NCBI GenBank assembly: GCA_011057845.1
Contig: DSDB01000096.1
Location: 1-12,357 of the forward strand
Direction: 5' to 3'
DNA: 12,357 bases
Origin: Phycisphaerales bacterium
GTDB taxonomy: Bacteria; Planctomycetota; Phycisphaerae; Sedimentisphaerales; Anaerobacaceae
In this document: piece after piece, positions 6,818 through 12,357 of the stretch
How the letters are laid out: every line of letters begins with the position of its first letter
Position numbering within the stretch: the first letter of the stretch is position 1
Position numbers and translations under genes: made by a program
The notes under the pieces: generated by a model
Database searches by the model: none
Seen by the model: only the letters and a program-made list of their open reading frames with translations
What the model was told of the DNA's origin: nothing

Positions 6818-7942
6818 TTGGCTCAGGACACGATCAAGAAAAAGTCGTTGCGGCTGGCCCTGATTGCGTCGGGGCATACGCTCTCGGACTACTCGATGGT
6901 GCTTCAGCGCCTCCTGGTGGGCATGGTCGACGCCTCCATTCCCGTCGTCATGGTCTGTCCGCCGCGCGTGAACATGGACCCTATCCTGACCGGCAACGTG
7001 GAGGTCGTTTACTACCCGTTCATCGAATTGCCGCTGGCCGACCCGTACAATCGGCGGCGTGCGGCAGCTGAACTGGCGAAGTTCGGCCCGACGGTGATGC
7101 ACTGTCTGTGCGAGTCGCGCGCCAGGTTCGCGCGGCGTCTGTCTCGCCGGCTCAATGTACCCTATGTGCTTTCGATCAACTCTTTGGAGAGCGGCTGGGC
7201 GCAGTCGACCGTCAGCGCCAAGCGCTGCTCGAAGATCCTCGTGCCCGCCAAGACTGTCGAATCCAGCGTTCGCCGGGCGCATGCCCGTATGGCGGATCGG
7301 ATTGAGCATGTGAACTACGGCACGTTCATTGAGGATGAGCCCGTATGCTTTGACAATCCGGACGATCTGCCGAGCATCGTCGTGGCCTATCCCGTCGACA
7401 GTGCGGATGATTTCCAGAGCTTGTTTGCGGCGATGCGGCACCTGATCATCGAGGGTTACGAGTTCGCGGTGGCGGTCATGGGCTGCGGCCGGGCCGAGTC
7501 GCAGTTGTACCGGATGCTCAAGGCGTTCGACCTGCTGAACCACGTTGCGATTGTGCCGCGTCTGACGAACTGGCCGGACGTGCTGGCGGCCGGGGATATT
7601 TTCGTGCGGCCTGGGCCCTTGGGCTGGTTTGACCCGCTACTGCTGGAGGCAATGGCAAAGGGCTCGGCGGTCGCCGCCTGCGCCGGCGGAGTCGATGACC
7701 TGCTCATCCCGGGCGAGACGGCCGTCATCTTCGATCGCGGCGATGAATTGAGCGCCACCAAGGCCCTCCAGGGGCTGTTGGACACGCGCGAGCGGGCCAG
7801 GGAGCTGGCCGAAAGCGCTCGGCAGCACATCAAGACGCACCACTCGGCCTCGGGCATGATCGACCGCCTCCTGAGGGTCTACGACGACGCCCTGGCGTGG
7901 TCCATGCCCGGAGGCGGCGCCGCGGCTCGGCAGGGGGCCTGA
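6818..7942 (+). CDS. GT4-like (GT-B fold) glycosyltransferase
   Basis: This 374-residue protein fits a two-domain GT-B enzyme. The N-terminal half has LRLALIASGH (11-20) and an acceptor-domain pattern through PTVMHCLCESRARFARRLSRRLNVPYVLSIN (91-121). The C-terminal half has VMGCGRAESQL (220-230), LNHVAIVPRLTNWPDVLAAGDIFVRPG (240-266) and FDPLLLEAMAKGSAVAACAGGVDDLLIPGETAVIF (271-305), the donor-site block of the GT4 family. It probably uses a nucleotide sugar in the cytoplasm; substrate is unknown. In the EX7E motif the second Glu (E277) is present but the first position is Gly269, so donor handling may differ. Start: TTG at 6818 is the first possible codon after the in-frame TAA at 6773; no ATG or GTG lies between, and the Shine-Dalgarno is weak. 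It stands alone, divergent from the lipoprotein operon. Confidence 0.83.
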   Translation: MAQDTIKKKSLRLALIASGHTLSDYSMVLQRLLVGMVDASIPVVMVCPPRVNMDPILTGNVEVVYYPFIELPLADPYNRRRAAAELAKFGPTVMHCLCESRARFARRLSRRLNVPYVLSINSLESGWAQSTVSAKRCSKILVPAKTVESSVRRAHARMADRIEHVNYGTFIEDEPVCFDNPDDLPSIVVAYPVDSADDFQSLFAAMRHLIIEGYEFAVAVMGCGRAESQLYRMLKAFDLLNHVAIVPRLTNWPDVLAAGDIFVRPGPLGWFDPLLLEAMAKGSAVAACAGGVDDLLIPGETAVIFDRGDELSATKALQGLLDTRERARELAESARQHIKTHHSASGMIDRLLRVYDDALAWSMPGGGAAARQGA

Positions 7943-7952
7943 CGCTGGATTG

Positions 7953-7971
7953 AGAAAACGGCGGGTTTTCT
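7953..7971 (+). terminator. Inverted repeat after the GT4 gene, possible weak terminator
   Basis: AGAAAAC (7953-7959) and GTTTTCT (7965-7971) are perfect 7-bp arms around a GGCGG loop, 10 bp after the GT4 stop. The stem is A/T-rich, and the T-run is part of the arm, so termination would be weak. TTGAGA (7950-7955), 17 bp before AATAAC (7973-7978), overlaps it and could instead be a promoter for the sigma factor gene. Confidence 0.35.
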
Positions 7972-8036
7972 GAATAACCTCTGCGTCTGAGGCGACTTGT
8001 ATATGACGACCGGGAGCCGACAGGTATCTTGAACTC

Positions 8037-8043
8037 AGGAGGT
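8037..8043 (+). promoter_or_regulatory. Strong Shine-Dalgarno site for the sigma factor gene
   Basis: AGGAGGT lies 6 nt before ATG at 8050. It fixes the start there, instead of at the in-frame TTG at 8029, which precedes the site itself. Confidence 0.85.
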
Positions 8044-8049
8044 CCACCG

Positions 8050-9525
8050 ATGGCGGCCAGTGAGAATGTGTTGTTGCGGCGATTCGTGGAAGACGGCGAC
8101 GCCCAGGCGTTTAACGAGATTGTGCGGCGCCACGCGGGCCTAGTGTACGGGGCGTGTCTTCGCGTGCTGGCCGATGCCGACGCGGCCGCCGACGTCGTGC
8201 AGGAGACCTTCCTCCAACTGCTTCGTAACGCAGGGCGGATCACCGGCTCCGTGCCGACCTGGCTGCATCGAGTGGCCACGAACAAGGCCGTTGATCTGGT
8301 GCGGCGGGATTCCTCGCGGCGAAAGCGAGAGAGCATCTACGCCGCCGACAGACCCCAGGAAGTGACTCAGTGGCGCGATCTTTCGCCCTTTGTGGACGAG
8401 GCCCTTGCGTCGCTGGAGCCGCAGGTCCGTGATATCCTCGTGGCGTATTTCCTCGAATCCCGGACCACGACGGACCTGGCCCTCAAATACGGCGTCTCGC
8501 AGCCGACGATTTCGAGACGCGTCGAATCCGGCGTCGTGCAACTGCGGCAGTTGCTGCGGCAGCGGGGCCTGCTGGTGGCAGGGACGTTGTTGGCGACGCT
8601 CTTGCGAGACAACGCCGTCCAGGCGGCCCCGGCGGTTGTCCTGCAGGAGTTGGGCAAGATGGCGATGGCTGGTGGGGCGGCGGCCGCATCGGCGGGAGCC
8701 CAGGCGGCAGCAGGGGGGTTGCTGGCCACGGCCAAGGTCAAGGCCATCGCCGTGGCCGCGGCGGTTGTCATCGGCGGCGGCGCCACCGTCCTTGTCTACA
8801 ACACCGTCACCGGCGATTCGGCGGCAACGGCCCCGATTGCCACGGGGCAACCACCGCAGGCTGCCGCACCTTCGACAACCCCGCCGGCGAGCAGTGCTTC
8901 ACTGGGACCGACCGAACCGGCCTTCTGGCCGGCCGCACCCGAGGACCCGCTGCCCAACGACCCCGAAGCCCGCGACACCGACGCTGACGCCGACGTCGGC
9001 GCAGCCGTCGGCGGTGATGTGGCTATGTTCGGCGCCACTTACGGCCCTGATGGCCAGGCCATGATGGGCGGCGTCGGATATGGAGGATATGGAGGATATG
9101 GAGGATATGGAGGATATGGAGGGTTCGGCATGGGGGCAGGTGCAATGTCGAGAGGTTTCAGCAACCCGCAGGCCGCGATTTTGAGCTTCGCTGCGCTACT
9201 GGCCGGCGGCGACATGGAGCAGATCGCGGCCTGCTTCGCGCCCGGAGCAGCCGACCTGGATGACCTGCGGCGGATCCTCCAGTCGCCGCGGGATGCGGAC
9301 GATCTGATGATGAAGCAGGTTTTCGAGTCGGTAGGCGGACCCATACAACTGATCGAGATGGTCGAAGATGCCGGCGGACTGGGCGTCAAGTGGCTCTTTA
9401 CCGTGACCAAGCCCTTTGTCATCGGCGAGGCCGGCCAGGGTCAGGCGTTCGAACCGGGCGACAAGTTCGAGATGGACGCCACACTCGTCTATGTCAACGG
9501 CCAATGGCTGATCGCCGGAATCTGA
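8050..9525 (+). CDS. ECF sigma factor with membrane-spanning C-terminal extension
   Basis: This 491-residue protein is much longer than a usual ECF factor (~170-200). Region 2 spans about residues 7-90, with DVVQETFLQLLRN (48-60) for core RNAP contact and WLHRVATNKAVDLVRR (71-86) for the -10. Region 4 spans about 114-172, with the helix-turn-helix TTDLALKYGVSQPTISRRVE (140-159). An Ala/Gly-rich stretch (173-228) leads to a hydrophobic segment KAIAVAAAVVIGGGATVLVY (231-250), a likely single membrane span, then a Pro/Thr/Ala linker (251-305), an acidic patch, a GYG repeat (342-360) and a C-terminal domain (about 370-491) that reads like an NTF2/SnoaL fold and ends VYVNGQWLIAGI. Planctomycete ECF factors with extensions are known; the NTF2-like assignment is inference. 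No separate anti-sigma gene is adjacent, so the tail may act as a fused sensor. Two LRR genes follow after 54 bp. Confidence 0.9.
   Translation: MAASENVLLRRFVEDGDAQAFNEIVRRHAGLVYGACLRVLADADAAADVVQETFLQLLRNAGRITGSVPTWLHRVATNKAVDLVRRDSSRRKRESIYAADRPQEVTQWRDLSPFVDEALASLEPQVRDILVAYFLESRTTTDLALKYGVSQPTISRRVESGVVQLRQLLRQRGLLVAGTLLATLLRDNAVQAAPAVVLQELGKMAMAGGAAAASAGAQAAAGGLLATAKVKAIAVAAAVVIGGGATVLVYNTVTGDSAATAPIATGQPPQAAAPSTTPPASSASLGPTEPAFWPAAPEDPLPNDPEARDTDADADVGAAVGGDVAMFGATYGPDGQAMMGGVGYGGYGGYGGYGGYGGFGMGAGAMSRGFSNPQAAILSFAALLAGGDMEQIAACFAPGAADLDDLRRILQSPRDADDLMMKQVFESVGGPIQLIEMVEDAGGLGVKWLFTVTKPFVIGEAGQGQAFEPGDKFEMDATLVYVNGQWLIAGI
9076..9120 (+). repeat. Five exact 9-bp tandem repeats (GGATATGGA)
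   Basis: Five identical copies of GGATATGGA lie in frame and encode Gly-Tyr-Gly units in the extension of the sigma factor. Perfect identity at the third codon positions, against GC-rich codon choice around it, indicates recent slippage or conversion. Copy number changes would keep the frame. Confidence 0.95.
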
Positions 9526-9579
9526 AAGCCGACAGGATATACTGGATACCGAATACTTAATTATCGGCGGAGCGGCGTC

Positions 9580-11319
9580 ATGCGTTACGGTCTTCTCGTG
9601 ATAGCGTTTTCCACGGTTCTCGTGGCGTCGGGGCCGAAGTCAAGCCGCGCCGCCGACGGTGGGACGATCTTTGAGCAGTTGACCTCGCGGACTCGCCCCG
9701 CGACCGAGACCTGGGGCGCAGGCAAACCGGAGGCCGCTGGGCGGGTTCTGAGGTTTCCGACCGACCGCGGTATCGGGCGTGTCCTGGTTGGCCAGCGACC
9801 GGCGGAAGCCAGGTGGTGGAACCTGTCCCTCGGTTGGAGCGGGAAGGTGCTGGCCCAGGCGCAGGGCGATGTGACCGTGCCGGTCGGGATGCGGGTGCGA
9901 TTGGAGGTCAACGATTCGAGCCGCCGCGTCCATCACGCCCTGGCGGCGCTGGCCTCGGACGACATCCAACATGTTTCTTTCTATCACTGTCGGTGCGTGG
10001 ACGATGAACTGTGTGAGATTCTCTCGCATCTGACGGGCCTGGATGCGGTGATGATGGGCGAATCGCAAATTACCCGCAAGGGTGTCGCATACCTTGCTTC
10101 GCTGCCCAACCTCCAGTGCCTGGCCATGCTTTGCTCGCTGACGGCCCATGACCTGGCGCCGCTGGTCGACGCGAAGCGGCTGGAATACCTCAATATCGGC
10201 GGCGATAAGACACGCGACGCCACGCTGGCGATTCTGCCGAAACTGACACAGGTCACACAACTGGGGCTTGGTGGGGCAGCCGTCGGCGAAGGGCTGCAAC
10301 ACGTTGGAGCGATGGAGAATCTCCAGTGGCTGAATCTCGAGGCCTTGCGAGACCCGGATATCGACCTGCATCTCAAGCATGTATCGCGGCTAACGAACCT
10401 GCGCGTGCTCAGCCTCAAAAACACGCTCATCGGCGACGGCGGGCTTTACCATCTGCGTAATCTCACAACCCTTGAAGAACTGGAACTGTTCTCGAACCCC
10501 AATACCGGCCGCGTGACCGGCCGGGGTCTTCAGAACTTGCGCAACCTCAAGAACCTACGCCGTCTGTACCTGCCCAGCGGCACATGGACGGACGCTGAGA
10601 TCGCGTTCATGGCCGATTTCGACAAACTGGAGAACGTCAACCTGTGGAGCGACGGCCTCACCGACGGTGCTCTTGAAACGGCGTCGCAGATGGCCGCCCT
10701 GGAGGTGCTTGAGCTTCGCAGCAAGAAGATCACGGACGCGGGCATGGAGCACCTGGTCAAATGCCCCCGCCTGCGCGATGTAACGCTCAGTGTGCCGATC
10801 CATCGCGACGGTCTGCGGCATCTTGCGGGCTGTTCGTCTCTGCGACGGCTGAGTATCTGGCGGACCGAAGTGGTTGGCGAGGACCTGGCGGAGCTTGCCC
10901 GCTACCCCGCCCTGGAAGAGCTGTCGCTGTGCCGGATACGCCTGGGCCAGACCGGTGCGGCGCATGTCGGCAAGCTGTCGAAGGTGCACACCCTGCGGAT
11001 GTACCTGCTCCAGAGCAGCCTGACGGACGACGACCTGGCGCAGATCTCCCGGATGACCTCGCTGGAGACGCTCCAGACATCCGGCAGGAAGGGTGAGAAC
11101 GCCATCACCAATCCAGGTGTCATACACCTCGCCGGCCTGCCCCGCATCAAGAACCTGTACATCAGCGGCTGCGAACATGTTACGGACGAGGGACTCCTGG
11201 CCTTCGCCGGGCACCCGACGATCCGCTGCCTCCGCTTCGCCGGCGCGAGTTGTCACCATACAACCATACAGTCGCTTCGCAGGAGCAACCCGGATTTGGA
11301 GGTCATGATAGTCCCATGA
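9580..11319 (+). CDS. Secreted leucine-rich-repeat protein (LRR paralogue 1)
   Basis: This 579-residue protein begins with a signal peptide (MRYGLLVIAFSTVLVAS, likely cut after SSRA at 21-24). A non-LRR domain at about 54-112 contains GRVLRFPTDRGIGRVLV (54-70) and QGDVTVPVGMRVRLEV (95-110). From about 126 to the end it is built of roughly 18 LRR units of ~25 residues, with LxxLxxLxL and ITDxGL-like turns, for example LTNLRVLSLKNTLIGDGGLYHL (271-292), LEVLELRSKKITDAGMEHL (374-392) and IKNLYISGCEHVTDEGLLAF (523-542). This is the RNI/F-box-like cysteine-containing LRR type, normally a protein-binding solenoid. No catalytic domain or membrane anchor is seen, so it is predicted exported. GGAG at 9569-9572 stands 7 nt before ATG. 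It lies 54 bp after the sigma factor and overlaps paralogue 2 by ATGA. Function is unknown. Confidence 0.9.
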   Translation: MRYGLLVIAFSTVLVASGPKSSRAADGGTIFEQLTSRTRPATETWGAGKPEAAGRVLRFPTDRGIGRVLVGQRPAEARWWNLSLGWSGKVLAQAQGDVTVPVGMRVRLEVNDSSRRVHHALAALASDDIQHVSFYHCRCVDDELCEILSHLTGLDAVMMGESQITRKGVAYLASLPNLQCLAMLCSLTAHDLAPLVDAKRLEYLNIGGDKTRDATLAILPKLTQVTQLGLGGAAVGEGLQHVGAMENLQWLNLEALRDPDIDLHLKHVSRLTNLRVLSLKNTLIGDGGLYHLRNLTTLEELELFSNPNTGRVTGRGLQNLRNLKNLRRLYLPSGTWTDAEIAFMADFDKLENVNLWSDGLTDGALETASQMAALEVLELRSKKITDAGMEHLVKCPRLRDVTLSVPIHRDGLRHLAGCSSLRRLSIWRTEVVGEDLAELARYPALEELSLCRIRLGQTGAAHVGKLSKVHTLRMYLLQSSLTDDDLAQISRMTSLETLQTSGRKGENAITNPGVIHLAGLPRIKNLYISGCEHVTDEGLLAFAGHPTIRCLRFAGASCHHTTIQSLRRSNPDLEVMIVP

Positions 11320-12357
11320 ACCCATTCTGCATGAGTCCGGCCCAGGGCAAAGTGCGCCACGGGGGAATCGCCTCTCTCATCGCCGTGCTGACTGCTTCCT
11401 GGGGCCTGCCCGCGACAGCCGTTTTGGCGTCGCAAGGCGATCCGAATACCACCATCTATCAGAAGCTCTTTCCGGGCCGGACGGCCCCGGCGGCGGCCGA
11501 GCGTCCGTCCTCGCCTACGGGGCCGCGCGTCCTGCGTTTCCCGGCCGACCGGCCGCTCGGCAGGCTCAACGTCATGCCCGCCGACGAGCCGCGTATCATC
11601 CGGTCGTACTTCTTCTGGACCGATCGCGGGGCCGAATGGCGGTACCTCTGCCAGGCCAGGGGCGACGTAACGGTCCCGGCAGGCCAAATCGCCCAGCTTC
11701 AGATAGCCCCCGATGCGTGGCGCGATCTCTCGCCGCTGGCATCGCTCGACCCGGATGGCCTCCATGCCCTGACCATCTACGGCCCGTATCAGGGCGGGGC
11801 CAAGCCGACAGACGCCATCACCGGCCACATCGCACGACTGACCGGCCTTCGCAGTCTCACCATCGATCACGCCGTCATCACGGCTGCCGGCGTCAAGAAC
11901 CTCCTGGCGCTGGGGCAACTGGAATACCTGGCACTGCCGGAATCCACCGATGACGCTGTCATGGCGCTGCTGCCGTCGTTTGCGAAGCTCAAAGGGCTCT
12001 ACCTCAACAACAGTCGCCTGACCAACGCGGGTCTGGCGCATCTGAAGGACCTGCCCGCCCTGGAGGAGCTGTCGCTGGGACCCGGCCGCATGACCGATAA
12101 GGGCCTGATGCAACTGGCGGCCTGTTCGAGGCTTGAGTATCTCATGTTGTCCGGCACCAACTTCACTGATTTCGGCATGGCCTATATTAAGGACATTCCG
12201 CGGCTCAAGATTCTCCACGCGGGCCACCTTAACTACCTGACCGACCGCGGCATGGAGAACATCTCGACCGCCGCACAGGTCGAGCGGATGAGCTTCCACT
12301 GGGCCGACGGCATCACCGAGGCCGGCCTGGCGCACCTTGCCAGGCTGTCGAATCTGA
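11316..12357 (+). CDS. Secreted leucine-rich-repeat protein (LRR paralogue 2), 5' part
   Basis: The frame runs from ATG at 11316, in an ATGA overlap with paralogue 1, open to the window end; 347 residues are visible. A hydrophobic segment at about 18-38 is a signal peptide (likely cut near VLA-SQ, 37-40); Met6 is an alternative start. A domain at about 70-131 matches paralogue 1: RVLRFPADRPLGRLNV (71-86) and ARGDVTVPAGQIAQLQI (114-130). From about 145 the LRR units begin, such as LTGLRSLTIDHAVITAAGVKNL (175-196), LKGLYLNNSRLTNAGLAHL (225-243) and LEELSLGPGRMTDKGLMQL (249-267). The protein is therefore a tandem paralogue of the preceding gene with the same order of parts, diverged well beyond a recent duplication. 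The large frame on the opposite strand (11253-12335) is a shadow. The end, and any anchor there, is not visible. Confidence 0.88.
   Translation, partial: MNPFCMSPAQGKVRHGGIASLIAVLTASWGLPATAVLASQGDPNTTIYQKLFPGRTAPAAAERPSSPTGPRVLRFPADRPLGRLNVMPADEPRIIRSYFFWTDRGAEWRYLCQARGDVTVPAGQIAQLQIAPDAWRDLSPLASLDPDGLHALTIYGPYQGGAKPTDAITGHIARLTGLRSLTIDHAVITAAGVKNLLALGQLEYLALPESTDDAVMALLPSFAKLKGLYLNNSRLTNAGLAHLKDLPALEELSLGPGRMTDKGLMQLAACSRLEYLMLSGTNFTDFGMAYIKDIPRLKILHAGHLNYLTDRGMENISTAAQVERMSFHWADGITEAGLAHLARLSNL

Larger units (their letters stand above)
8015..9536 (+). repeat. 10-bp direct repeat upstream of two genes
   Basis: AGCCGACAGG occurs at 8015-8024, 25 bp before the sigma factor start, and at 9527-9536, just after its stop and 43 bp before the first LRR start. 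Each copy is followed by an A/T-rich stretch. It could be a shared regulatory element, but it is short enough to be chance in GC-rich DNA. Confidence 0.25.

Noticed and set aside
6671..7543. 290-codon minus-strand frame opposite the GT4 gene
   Set aside because: Arg/His-rich and without motifs; the plus-strand product has a full GT-B pattern.
8029..8049. TTG start for the sigma factor
   Set aside because: The AGGAGGT at 8037-8043 lies downstream of this TTG and is ideally spaced for the ATG at 8050.
11253..12335. 360-codon minus-strand frame opposite the second LRR gene
   Set aside because: The plus frame starts in an ATGA overlap, has a signal peptide and LRRs, and matches the preceding paralogue. 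The minus frame has none of these.

Overview
The window is high-GC, gene-dense bacterial DNA, most likely chromosome from a planctomycete (Planctomycetota, perhaps the Phycisphaerae/Sedimentisphaerales side). This is inferred from the gene families: a TIGR03663-type membrane glycosyltransferase, an ECF sigma factor with a long membrane-spanning C-terminal extension, secreted leucine-rich-repeat (LRR) proteins and a discoidin-like secreted protein. No rRNA or marker gene is present to fix the phylum. I see no insertion sequence, phage gene, CRISPR array or tRNA. The only RNA gene is a one-piece tmRNA.

Layout: (1) 1-3355, plus strand: a three-gene operon with 4-bp stop/start overlaps at both junctions. 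It holds the end of a Pro/Ala-rich discoidin-like protein, a polytopic TIGR03663/Agl23-like glycosyltransferase and an ApbE-family flavin transferase. (2) 3374-4105, minus strand: a small GT2 glycosyltransferase of the dolichyl-phosphate-glucose-synthase type, convergent with apbE. A good sigma-70 promoter on the minus strand lies about 130 bp upstream. (3) 4312-4724, plus strand: ssrA (tmRNA) with its own extended -10 promoter. (4) 4771-6614, minus strand: a two-gene operon of a predicted lipoprotein and a DUF362 protein, joined by a TTGA overlap. (5) 6818-7942, plus strand: a GT4-like glycosyltransferase with a TTG start. (6) 8050-12357, plus strand: an ECF sigma factor fused to a transmembrane segment, a Gly-Tyr repeat and an NTF2-like tail, followed 54 bp later by two secreted LRR paralogues that overlap by ATGA. 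The second LRR gene runs off the window.

Three glycosyltransferases and a carbohydrate-binding-like domain suggest envelope or exopolysaccharide work in the left half. The right half looks like a membrane-tethered sigma factor with its own exported LRR proteins. That is the best candidate for a poorly described system: a one-protein transmembrane sigma switch whose outer domain could sense, or be sensed with, the neighbouring LRR proteins. No function of that module is proven by the sequence.

Several starts differ from the longest reading frames. GT2 is placed at 4105 instead of 4417, the sigma factor at the ATG at 8050 (strong Shine-Dalgarno) instead of the TTG at 8029, and the lipoprotein at the GTG at 6614 because of an ideal GGAGGT. 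Large antisense frames opposite most genes are judged to be high-GC shadows.
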